DNA of 64,000 nucleotides from Sophora flavescens. Its lineage: Eukaryota > Streptophyta > Magnoliopsida > Fabales > Fabaceae. The notes under the pieces are model-generated. The model had not been told where the DNA came from. It did no database searches and saw nothing but the letters and a program-made list of their open reading frames with translations. Location: contig CM061068.1 in the NCBI GenBank assembly GCA_030762895.1, forward strand, positions 76,099,228 through 76,163,227, read 5' to 3'. Each line of letters begins with the position of its first letter. The stretch's first letter is position 1. The position numbers were made by a program, and so were the translations under genes. Of the stretch, positions 34,673 through 45,752 are shown piece by piece.

Positions 34673-35045
34673 TTTTTAGAGTTGTGTTACTAAAGTGAAA
34701 TTTTGCTTAAAGTAAGGAAAGGATCTTTTGGGAATTAACATATAACAATATTTTATGGATCACAATTTTTTATTTTTTTATATATTGAATATATTATTTT
34801 TCAATAAATGTTTGTTATCTTTTACTTTTTTAATTAGTTTCCTAAGTTCACTAGTTAGTATTTATCCAAAATAAAGAGTAACGATAAATTATTAAAAATA
34901 AGAATTAAATAACGTTAATGAATTTTAAAATTAGGGATGTCTAGTTTTGGTCCCTTTGGACATGAATGTCTAGTTGAGGCTAATGATATATAAATAAATA
35001 ATTATTTAAGTTTGATGATTATTTTATTCAATTTACATGTCATAA
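34673..35045. other. AT-rich intergenic stretch
   Basis: No gene or complete element was recognised between the LINE and the next inverted-repeat element. Confidence 0.4.
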
Positions 35046-35856
35046 TAGAGCTGTCAAAATAGACCAAGATCGATGGGCTAACCCGTTTGACCCGACATAA
35101 ATGATGGGTTGGATTGTTAAAATTAAAGAACCGCCAAAGTTTAGCCCGACCAGACCTGGCCCAAAATTTTGTTGGCTAGTCATGGACAAACCCAAGGCAG
35201 GCCGGGCCAGTCCACTAACCCGAAGTGTCCTGGATAAAAAAAAATTATTTATGAAAAACCAAACATAAAAAATAAAAAGGGAACCAACGTTACTAAAGGA
35301 CGCAAACAAACTTGGAAAGGGGACTGATGTACTTCTCGTAACAATTTAATGAGTGATTTGAGTTGAATAATTTTTTAGTCCTTATATTTTTTTTATGCTA
35401 ATTTTTTAGTCCTTATATTAAATCCTAGAAAAAAAAAAAAATCTCATCACGTCATTTTTCTCATAACTAAGGAGACTAATCCCTCTGCTGCATTAAAAAA
35501 ATTGTAAGATGTAATTCGAATAAAAAAATCCGAATAAAAAAATTGTAATAATAAATTATAACCATGGTACGTACTCATCCTCATCTCACTCTCGTGGAGA
35601 TTTATTATAACCAATGAGATTTTTAGTGAATGACAATGAATGAAATTTTCTAGTTAAAAATGAACTTTAAAATACAAGAACAATAAAATTTTAAAGAATG
35701 TTATCAGCCCATGGGCCAATCCATTTGGCCTGTAGCCCGCATAAGGCTGGGCTGAGCTAGCAAATTAGTGTCCTAACTCACCTTCGGCCTAGCCTGATCC
35801 AGCCCAAAAAGTACCTTGACCGAGCCAGTCCAGTCCAGCTTGAATTAACAACTCTA
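35046..35856. mobile_element. hAT-like non-autonomous element (approximate borders)
   Basis: The ends read TAGAGCTGTCAA (left) and TTAACAACTCTA (right), fitting the TAGRGNTGTCAA terminal repeat of plant hAT elements. Subterminal parts hold GGCCCG/CGGGCC words in opposite orientations (CCCGTTTGACCCGAC, GGCTGGGCTGAGC). No matching 8-bp target duplication was found, so the borders or the integrity are uncertain. No transposase frame is present. Confidence 0.5.
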
Positions 35857-36538
35857 GGTGCATGGTGTTCATCTTAAAGAAAATGTTTAATTAACATGTG
35901 TTTTTTTTTTTGATAAAATGTTTAATTAACATGTTAATCCTTGAACTATTTGGAAAATTTTAAATAAGTTTTTCTAAACTTATAAAAATTTATAATTGAG
36001 TCCGTGAACACGTGAAAAATTCATAATTAGATCCCTCTAACACTATTAAGGGTTTTATTCAAGTTTCAGAAAGTACAAAGTCTATTTGAGTTTTCCTAAA
36101 ACGTATAGGGATATATTTTAATTTTTTCAAAAATTTCAAAGACCCACAAATGACTAGTGGATGAATAATGTAATCGATATTTAACAAAACCCTAACAAAA
36201 AAGTATATAAGAGATTATATTACAAATTTGTGTGTTTAAGGATTCAATTACTGGTAGCTAGGGAAGGTACCCTCAAGACTAGGCGCTATTCCACTTTCGC
36301 TATATTCAACTAGTGTAATATACACATGTAATGCACAGGTCAATTTTCCATTAAAATCATTTTTTGATAGTGGTTAAAAAATAGGATCATTATTTGACAC
36401 AGTAAGACAATAATGATAGAAAATTGTATTTTGTAGGAGAGATATAATAAAAGTCTCTGTTTATTACGGATTATAAATAAATGGTTTCCATATTTTATAA
36501 AAAGTTATTATTATTATTATTATAATAGATTATTATTA

Positions 36539-36594
<56 letters not shown>

Positions 36595-37223
36595 TATAAG
36601 TTACTAAAAACTACCTCATTCCAGCATTGTTTGCTTGACATTTTTTAAATGTTGCGATTAAAGCTAGACTACTCTACTCAGTAAAAAGTCATTGATTCAT
36701 TTTTTTAATACAGTTACAAGCATACCCATCAAAATATTAGTCAGTGTTAGTATAACTTTTTTATACTAATAATAGATACTACTTTAATAGATATTTTATT
36801 GGTGTTAAAAATAATGTTACATTTTTTAATATAGATTAAAGATTAAAGTAGTTTGAATTGTTAGTGTAAAACCTTTTAGACTAACAATCACTTAAATTTT
36901 GACATTTATGTTTTTATTGTAATAACCGAGATAAATAATAATAATAATAATTTGTCAATTTATACCAATGTAAAACTCTTTTACCAAGACAATGCATATA
37001 AAATTATATTAGTTTGTTTTTTGTTTTACCTTTCTGTTTCACCCGAAATATTAAACTATTCAATTATATATAAATATATTAAATATTAATATATATATAT
37101 ATATATATACTAAACCGAACCACTTTATATAAAAAATATTATATTAAAATATATCAATATAATATTGAAATATTAAACTATTAAAATATATATAAACATA
37201 TAAATATAATAAATAGAAAATAT

Positions 37224-37254
<31 letters not shown>

Positions 37255-37946
37255 ATTAGTTCGGTTTCAAAATTAATTGGTTCGGCTCAGATTTTCGAGG
37301 TTCATCGAAGTATTGGTTTGGGTTTTACACTCCTAAATTTTTTCGAAGAACATGGTAGCCTTACTATCTTTTTTGTCTCAAAACGTCTAAAAACAAAACA
37401 ATTATAAACTTTAAAAATTCGATTATAAAATAATATAAAAATCCGAACCAATCAAAATTGATTCATGTCCAAACTTTTTGAACATGATAACCGAATCAAT
37501 GAACATCGTGTATGGTTCCGTTCAGTTCGAACCCGAACACACAAAAAAGAATGAACCAATTTAATTGGTTTGGTTCGAATTTTCGAATTTATCGAAAAAC
37601 AGTAACTTTGGTTGCTTTGCTATTTTTCCTGGCTAAAACTATTTAAAAAATAAAAAATATAAACATATAATCATGTCCATTCAAATTAAAGCCGACAAAA
37701 TATATAAATATAAGTTTGAAAAAAATTAATAATATAAAAATATCAGAATAGTCCATATCTTAACACACAAGTTACTGCTATATAAATAGTAATAGAAACT
37801 TCACAATTGTTAAATTGTATTGATTTTTATAAACAAATATTAGTTGTTAGTTTGTTATAATGTTAAAGTTATAGCCATAAAAAAAATTTTAAAAATGTAA
37901 TTACTCATGATTACATTACTATATATATATATCTCCACATCTATGG
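35857..37946. other. AT-rich non-coding stretch with microsatellites and a possible Helitron end
   Basis: A duplication of AAATGTTTAATTAACATGT lies at about 35879 and 35916. A (TTA)n run is at about 36525-36596 and (TA)n runs near 37089 and 37223. On the minus strand 36309-36340 resembles a degraded Helitron 3' end (a hairpin-like ACCTGTGCATTACATGTG, then CTAG). Two GGTTCGGTT-rich blocks (about 37258-37325 and 37500-37590) are probably decayed transposon. No genes. Confidence 0.4.
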
Positions 37947-37954
37947 ATTGTAAC

Positions 37955-38471
37955 CGGGGTTTTTAAAATCGGGTCGGACCGGCCAAGAACCGGATCGGAC
38001 CGGCCGGTCCGACCGGTTTAACCGGGAATCGGGACCGTGGTCGGTCAGGTCAGCAGGAAAAACCGGCCATGTGGTAAATCGGTGCAAAAACCGGAAAACC
38101 GGTTCAAAACCAGTAGTAAACCGACCTGAACCAGTTTCCTAAAAAAATAATTAGTATAAAAGGATTTGGACCATCCTAGCCAAAACCCCATTCTTTTGTT
38201 TGGGCTGATTGTAGATTTTGGGTTGGTTTTCCCTATGAAGATGATTTTAACATATATCTTTATATTTATTTAGTTTAATTTCAAAATAAAAAAAATTGTG
38301 CTTAATAATTTTAGTTGTTATGTTGTTTTTTTGTTTAATATTGTTACAAATATTATATTAACAATTAAAATAATATTATTTAATTATAACCGGTTCAACC
38401 TCGATTAGACTATTGAACCTCGAACCGCTGCCTTCACCGATTCAATGATCGGTCCGATTTTATAAACCTTT
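37955..38471. mobile_element. hAT-like MITE, 517 bp
   Basis: A perfect 8-bp target duplication ATTGTAAC (37947-37954 and 38472-38479), the size made by hAT transposases. The ends are imperfect inverted repeats (GGGGTTTTTAAAATCGG and CCGATTTTATAAACCTT). The left subterminal region is dense in ACCGG/CCGGT words. No coding content. Confidence 0.82.
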
Positions 38472-38547
38472 ATTGTAACATATTTCGAATAAATCCAAAC
38501 ATTTTTCTAATAAGAAGAATATTATAATAAAATATACTCTGAAAATA

Positions 38548-38897
38548 TCCTATAATAACTAAATTTATGTTAATTTGTTTGTGATCGATATTTAAACAAT
38601 GGATACTCTTTAAGAAAAAACCAAGTTATGACGATGATAAAAGAAGTATAAAAATTATAAATTAAAAGTAAAAAAATAGCTTGGATTATTACCACCCTTC
38701 ATAAGGCCAAATGTGATAATTATTTTGCGACAAATGTTATTGTATATAAGTGATATTATTATTTATTAAATTATTATTATTTCAATATTTATTACTCTAA
38801 ATTTGATATAAATTCAGTTTGTTGTGAAAAATAAAGTTAAAAAGGAAATTATTGTTAAAGAATAATTATAACATTTCAATTTTTAAATAATGATGTA
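38548..38897 (+). repeat. 350-bp direct repeat, copy 1
   Basis: Aligns by eye over its whole length with 39461-39811. Shared landmarks are ACTAAATTTATNTTAATTTG, AAAAAACCAAGTTAT, TTTGCGACAAAT and ATTATAACATTTCAATTTTT. It is non-coding and AT-rich. Confidence 0.8.
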
Positions 38898-39460
38898 ATT
38901 TCATTATAAAGTAGAAGAATGAATATGGTAACACCACCTTAAAAAATGGTAATAATAATTAGAATTAGAATTTATCAAGAAAAATGAAGAATCAAAATCT
39001 CAAAAATAAAAAAAGATTGATCATATATAGAATAACAGAGTACATTTAGATAGTAAATAACAAAATAAAATCAGAAAAGACCAAACTTAAGATTAGATAA
39101 ATGCATGATAGAATTACCCAATAGTAAGAAAAAGATTCAAAATGGACACCGTTGAGTTCAACTTTCAACAAAAAAAAAACATTAATAGTTAAATAATACA
39201 AAAAAAATGCATAAGGATGATATAGGGAACAACTATATTGTGCTACACGTGCCACACTATTTACTTTTACCTGAACAAAAAAATAAAATAATTAAAAAAT
39301 AAAAAATAGATGTTAAAGCTATGAAAAAAAATAGTAGTTTGAAATGCCAATTGAGGAGATAGGTATGTCTTTATTTGAGAATCTTTTCTCCCAAACACGG
39401 CACCTCTGCAACAATAATTAAAAGTTCTAAATCATCTATAGAAAATGTTATCATGTGGGA

Positions 39461-39811
39461 TCCTATTATAACTAAATTTATTTTAATTTGTTTGTGATCA
39501 ATAGTTAAACCATGGATATTCTTTATGAAAAAACCAAGTTATAACTATGATAAAAGTATTATAAAAATTATAAATTATAAATAAAAAATATCATAAGGCC
39601 GGCCAAATGAGATAACTATTTTTGCGACAAATATTACTTTTATTATTTAAGTAATATTATTATTTATTAAATTGTTAATATTTCAATATTTATTCCTCTC
39701 AATTTGATATAAATTTAATTTAGTTATGAAAACAATAAAGATAAAAAGGTGAAAAGGTAACTATTATTAAAGAATAATTATAACATTTCAATTTTTAAAT
39801 AATGATGTTAT
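39461..39811 (+). repeat. 350-bp direct repeat, copy 2
   Basis: Second copy, 913 bases downstream of copy 1, with roughly 10-15 percent differences by eye. It is bracketed by short AGAAAATGTTAT...CATGTG words (about 39440 and 39816), which could be remnants of the event that placed it. Confidence 0.8.
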
Positions 39812-42653
39812 ATCTAGAAAATGTTATGTCATCATGTGAGAGGAATAGTAAAAATCAAGTTCTCCTTATTTAATGTATAGACTACTTATTAATTTTTTTT
39901 GAAAAAGAAGAAAAGAACTAAAAAAACCATATAGTGACACCTCACAATACTGTTACATGAACAGTAAAAAGTAGAGGTCACAATTGTTCAATTGTATTGA
40001 TTCTTCCCTTCATTTAAATAAGGGGTTTTAACCATTACATGTATCTTGTGTCCCTTGAGTTGTAGAATAAAAAAAATAAAGATCACAAACCATACAAATC
40101 GATAAAAAGTGGAAAATTATAAAAAAAAAAATTGCATTTTATTAATCGTGCTATCACAGTTGATTTAAATTTATCAAAGGGAACTACATGTCAAAATTTA
40201 AGTTGTCAAAATATTTTGGTTGCACTAAATTAGCATCATCCACAACAAAGATATATATGGGATACAGTAGAAGAATGAAAAAAATTTATCATCAAATTAT
40301 TTTCCAAAAGGATAGGTTCCTAAATAAAAAATTGTGCCACACAAATACTATATATGTTGCAGGGTTGAAAGTATGGTGCGTATCAGGATAAGGCTATATA
40401 ATGCAGGTGCAAAGTTTGAATCATTTATTACTGTACGATCATTCTATGCATTTAACATGGACAGGTTCATTGACACTATATATGCATGATCGTGTTTAAA
40501 AATAATATATAAATGGATCGGAGGATCCTTGACATAAAGGTCAACTATACTTATAGATAATGTTAAAGTAGAATAAAAGACAGATATTTGGTGTCAATTT
40601 TTTTTATATTACTTAACTATTTTTGACAATTTTATAATATATGATAGTTTTTATGTATCTTGTTCAAATATATAAAGTGATAAAAAATTTTATGTGCGTG
40701 TAAGGGGAGAAGAAAAAAAAACTAACGGCAGCTATGAAATGCGCCACATAATCGGCTATTGCCATCCCACTCAGAGTAACATAACATAATCACACCGGTC
40801 ACGACATGGAGCGTCACAGAGACAAGGAGGGAGGGGGAGAGAGAGAGCGAAAGGAGTAGGAGAGATTTATACAGGGTGAAAGAGAGTGGGAGGGAGAAGG
40901 AACGAGTGAGAGTCATAATCAGATGAAAGTGTGCCATTACAGTTTTCAAATATAGGAATCTTCTATTTGGCTCTCGATTTCAAATGGATGAAAGATGACA
41001 GTAGCGATAGTGGAAAAAGATGACGTTTGATCAATGCAAACAAAGACAGAATTGCTCGCCCCGACGCCGTTGATCCCCTTGATATTTATGATATGCTCTT
41101 CTCTTTCCTTTTTATTTTAATATCCTCTTCTCTTCCTTTTTTTAATTTAATTTTATTTATTTACCTCTCACAGTTTTATTAATTTTGTGAATTAATTTAT
41201 TTGCTGCAAATCCTTGACTTTTATTTGGGTAAATTTCTTGACAGACATTAGGAATCTCGACGATGACAATTTGATACTTATTCTGTGCAGAATGGAGATG
41301 GGTATGTGACTTGCACTCAATCTATTTGATAAAAAACCTGAATGTCACTGCACTTAATTGTATTTGCCACTCTTTCTTTCTGATTTTTTTTTTAAACTGA
41401 AACGATGTTATTGAGTTGAAGTTGTGATTTGAACAAATTCAAATGTAAATTGTAATATGTGTGTGTGCCTTAAGAGTCTCCATGTTCAATTTTATGCTTT
41501 ATGTTATAATAAGCACTTGGTGTGGTTTTATTGTCCTGAAGTTGTAATTTATGCAAAACCATATATTAATTGTAATATATGCATGCCTTAACATCCCCAT
41601 GTTCAATATTATGCTTGGAAAATCAAGCTGGTGTCACTGGTTAATTTCCTTAGCATTTTAGAGAAGTCGATGTTTTTTTTTTCTTCATGTGTGTGCATGC
41701 ATGCTCATGTGTGGTTGGGGCCATGCAGAATTGTTGTAGCACATAAATGTTGATTAAAAATTTTATTTGTAACTATGAGAATTAAGACTAACATTTTATT
41801 GGAAGTGTATTTTTTATTTGTTAATGATTACGTTGACTTCCTTCTTTATTCAACAATCATGATGATTCCCTCAGAGACAATCTAATTATTCATGATGCTG
41901 GTGCTTATAAAAAAACAAACATGGTTGCAAATACTAAATAAGGGTCTTCTGCGAGGCATCTACTCATGGACACTCCTCTTTTACTTCTGCCTCCGTTACT
42001 CCTTCTCTACCTCTTTGTTGCTTTATCTTTCTACAAATGAACAAGTTTCATTGATTGATCTTTATTTGCTTCTCTCATATGATAACCATCGATTTTTGTC
42101 CTTTGGGGAATTTCAATATTACTGGAAGTTTCTGCATATGGTTGAACTAATTTAATTCTTACATAAGTTTGACTATGCACAAGTTGTGGTTAGTTCTATT
42201 TTGTCATTTATAGTATGTTGTCTTCCGTTACTTGCATTGTTCCTGATGATCTTCTAATTTTTTTTAGATATTTTGAGTCAATAAGAACCCATGTTGAGTC
42301 AGTAACAATGCAACACATGGTGTGGATATACCACAATTTAGGTGGCACAGTGTTTCTATTGTAACTAAGAGGCATCACCACATATTTAACTTCACCTTAC
42401 ATATTTAACTTATTCATATTTTCTGCAATGCAATTTTATCTTGCACTTAAAAACTGTCTTTTTAAAATCTGACTCAAGCTTTGAAAGGATTATAAGGATG
42501 ATAATATTAAATGTGTCATTTTTAATATCAGATCATTAAAGACAAAATAATCAACTTCAAACTATTATATATATTTCACTTCAAACCATCTTTATAACAA
42601 TTGATGTGCCAAGAATATAGATAAAGACACGTAAAAGAATTAGAAATGCGATC
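39812..42653. other. Long non-coding stretch, possibly Helitron interior
   Basis: No recognisable gene over 2.8 kb. It contains a GA-rich patch at about 40826-40905, CATGCATGC words near 41695-41705, and unremarkable short frames. If the Helitron terminus at 42654-42686 is real, part of this stretch is Helitron interior, but I could not find the 5' TC end. Confidence 0.35.
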
Positions 42654-42686
42654 AGACAGGCACTCATGTGCCTGTCTTGCCGCTAG
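42654..42686 (+). mobile_element. Helitron 3' terminus candidate
   Basis: A perfect 10-bp stem (AGACAGGCAC / GTGCCTGTCT, 42654-42663 and 42668-42677) with a 4-base loop, five bases, then CTAG (42683-42686) followed by T. That is the hairpin-CTRR-T layout of a Helitron 3' end. The 5' end was not located. Confidence 0.55.
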
Positions 42687-42735
42687 TATAAATAATGTTA
42701 AATAGTATTGCACGTCATATGGAACCTTAAATTAC

Positions 42736-42876
42736 CTGTTCGTCAATGAACAACATGTCGATGCTGCTTACTGAGTCGGATCTATGAATATACCATATAT
42801 TCATTATCCTCACTGCCAATTTCCATGTTTCTTTGGGATCGTTGATATCCTCAATGGGGCTGCTTTTTCGTGACAT
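42736..42876 (-). pseudogene. Helitron-type RPA-like gene fragment (first coding exon)
   Basis: On the minus strand, ATG at 42876 begins MSRKSSPIEDINDPKETWKL, followed by VRIMNIWYIH and SSIDMLFIDEQ, then a GT donor at 42735-42734. This pattern (ETW-V-R-LW---------EMVLMDE) is the N-terminal OB-fold region of replication protein A-like proteins carried by plant Helitrons. Only 47 codons are recognisable. It lies just outside the Helitron 3' end at 42686, so it belongs to another or older copy. Confidence 0.6.
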
Positions 42877-43147
42877 CCTTTTAGATATATTAAAATATCA
42901 TACACAGAATGATTATGAAAGTTAAAAAGGACAGATTGAATGGATATATAAGTAAAAGAAATTCTCCTAAAAGTTTGAACAATATCAAGCAATGTCTATC
43001 ACCCAATTTAAGAGGAAAGGATATGGTTGTTGACTCTACTAGGCCTGGTGGAAAGAATCTGCATTTAAAAGAATACAACATGCATGTATAATTGTCTACT
43101 GTAATGTAGTATATTATTACTTAGAAACTATTCAACCGAAAACATGT

Positions 43148-43643
43148 TGTACTGGCCGAGGTTATCAACCCGGCCACCGAGCTCAAGTACCCGGCCCAGT
43201 CTGGAAATTGAGGATAATAAATCGAAGAAGATATTGATATCAAATCTCTAATCCCTTAAATCAAGGAATCATATCTCAAAAGAGATATTAAGACATAAAT
43301 CAAATCTCTAAAGAGATAGGGGAATCCTATTATAAAAGGGGCAGTACCCCTCATAAGAAAAGGACTTTTCACTGAACACCGGTGACTCTCCCTTAAGCAT
43401 GTTAGAGGAACTAGCGTCGACCAAGAGACTATCAAACAGTCTTTGCTCCCTAGTACTCGTCCGATACAAAATTAAGGGATCGAGATCACCGCCCCGCCAA
43501 GGGATGAACCTAGAACTACGTTTGCTTTGATTCTCATTTGGATACGTAGGAGCAGAATCCACATTTTGTCAAGCACAATCCAAAAAACCCCACTAATCCT
43601 CGTTCGGCCGAGTATCTCACATCCGAGGTATTTGAACGGAACA
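43148..43643 (+). repeat. 5' LTR of the CUL1-carrying element
   Basis: 496 bp. It contains a block of AAAGAGATATTAAG / AATCTCTAAAGAGAT words. A possible TATA-like segment (TATTATAAAAGGGGC) lies at about 43328-43342. It is about 95 percent identical to 49128-49620 by eye. Confidence 0.92.
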
Positions 43644-43796
43644 TTTGGCGCCGTCTGTGGGAACGAGGCAAACTGTCCCCGGCCGCATTGGTTGAGCAAC
43701 AATGGTGCAAACTTGGAGTGTGAATGTGTAGAGAGGTTTCCGAAGGATAGGAGTATGCGTATGAAAGCCATGAAAGAAAGAATGTCAGAGGTATGG

Positions 43797-44523
43797 AAGC
43801 CGGCTCTAGTGTGGACATCACAGAAATAGAAAGGTTGAAAGTATTTTGTTTCATGTGTGGAATTATTGGTCATACTGAGCAGTATTATGATAAACTGCTT
43901 GATTGTGAGGGTGGTCATAGAGCTAGAGGGTGGGGAGCAGAGCTGAGGGCGGAGCCGAGAAGGGCGGGCGGCGGCGGTGGCTGAGGAAGTAGCAAGGGGA
44001 TAAGGGATGAAGGCCGTAAGTCTCAGGTGCATGCTGCTAACGGTTCATCAAATCAAGATCCCGGAATTCATGCATGCCATAATGTTGGAGAGACAAATAT
44101 GGGTCACGTAACAAATGCTATTAATGTGCCTGATAAAGGAAAATCCGTTATGCTCCCAGGAGTTGAAATCAATCCCGTTTCGTTAGGGATATGTGAGCAA
44201 CGGTTTCAGGTGCAAGTAAATGCAAATCCAAGGCAAATAACAAGTGGGGACACTGATTTGAATTTTGAAGATCAGGACGAGCAGAATGTAAGGAAACGGT
44301 TCCGGACTTTAAGTCGGACATTTTAGTGAGGATAACATGGACATTTCGCAGCGGGAAAATTCTGAAGCAAATGACCATGGGGAGCAGATTCCGCTGGTGG
44401 ATGCGAGAATCCCTTGGAAGAAAAATCGGAAGGTCAAACTCCAGGGTGGTGATTGGAATACGGTGAGCTTCAGGTTGGGCACTTTTTGCTTCAGGTGTGG
44501 CTTGATGGGTCATAGTGAAGCCT
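43797..44523 (+). pseudogene. LINE ORF1-like zinc-knuckle fragments
   Basis: Two separated frames each carry a CX2CX4HX4C-type knuckle of the kind found in plant LINE ORF1 proteins: FCFMCGIIGHTEQYYDKL near 43845-43900, followed by WGAELRAEPRR; and FCFRCGLMGHSEA near 44484-44523, preceded by IPWKKNRKVKLQGGDW. Stops separate them (43982, 44324, 44524). The family assignment rests on these motifs and is tentative. Such sequence is out of place in an LTR element and is probably captured or nested. Confidence 0.55.
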
Positions 44524-45752
44524 AGCTGTTGATGGTGGTGTAAGGGACCGGGGAGTGGAGCTTAGAGCTGATTCCAGGAGACAAGCCAGCGGCGGTGGCA
44601 CATCCTGAAGGCCAACCACCCAGAACCTGGTGTGGCCGAAAACCCTGGGTTTCAATCCCCTGAAAATCCGGAATCTGGCGGCCCGAGTCTAATGATGATG
44701 TCCTGGGCCATCCGAGTTATACCTGCATTCATGGGAACCAGTGAGTCAACTCAGTAACTTGGGTTTCACCCATGCGATGCACCATTCTACTCCTCCAAAG
44801 TTGCCACGATCCCCGAAGGTGCTTTGGAGACATGGAGATTAGCGCGAGAAGATACTTTCCATGACGTGGATAATTTAGACGAAGCCATGGATCCTCAAGG
44901 GATCATGGCTTTGGATTAATGAGAAACACGTGGGTTTGAAAACATGAAATTGCATGTTGTTCTCCAATGCGGGGATCAGGAGAGACCAGATGGGGAAAGG
45001 CAAAGAAATTGTGACGGAAGACCATGCAACGCATGCAGTATGTACGCGTGAAGGATAGGCTCTCCACCATGTCTGTTTGAGAAACTCTCCTCGGAAGAGA
45101 AATACAGGGAAGAAATATTCTTTGGCCAAGTCCGTTTTCTTATAAAAATACTTCCCCATTATGCGCTTGCTGATTATGCTTTTTCTGCTTTATATGTTTT
45201 TCCCATACATGTTAGTAGTCGTTTTCCTACTAACACCCAACACAGAATGAGGCTTTCCATCATGCAAAGTTTCAAACCAAAAGTTCATCATGACTTGAGA
45301 AGGGAGAGGCTATACACTGCCACTTACAGCAATGAGATCATATCTTCTTTGGAGTAAGTTAAACCGTTGAATGCAGTTTGAATTTCAAATTAAAGTCCAT
45401 AACCATGATGTGTGGAGGAGTGGAGCTAAAAGGATAAAACCGCAGAGTCCAACCGAGATTTTCAAGTGGTTGATACATGGCACCAACAGTTACTAGAGAA
45501 ACTTTCAAGTGTTGATCGGTTTGACTTTATCAAAGATAAGACATGATTTTTATCATTATCTTTATTGCACATTAATTCAAAATTTGAATTTGTTGATAAT
45601 GGAGATTATCCCGTTAACCCTTATCCACTAGGTGAGATATTTCTGCTTGAATGTAGTTGTGGTACGCAGTTTTTGAAAAAATCCCAATGGTTGCGGGTTG
45701 TGGAGCATGGTGTGATCTCGGCCAAAAAGTGGAGCATGTGTCTAAAGTCATA

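Noticed and set aside
40722..40949. 75-codon Leu/Ser-rich minus-strand frame
   Set aside because: Produced by a GA-rich low-complexity patch. No signal of a real gene.
43472..44032. 186-codon minus-strand frame across the 5' LTR and primer site
   Set aside because: Crosses the LTR border and primer-binding site. The same LTR stretch at 49.3-49.6 kb supports no coding role.
45657..45752. N-terminal extension of the CUL1 copy
   Set aside because: In frame by chance upstream of the family-standard methionine at 45753. The text does not resemble cullins and probably represents leader or element sequence.
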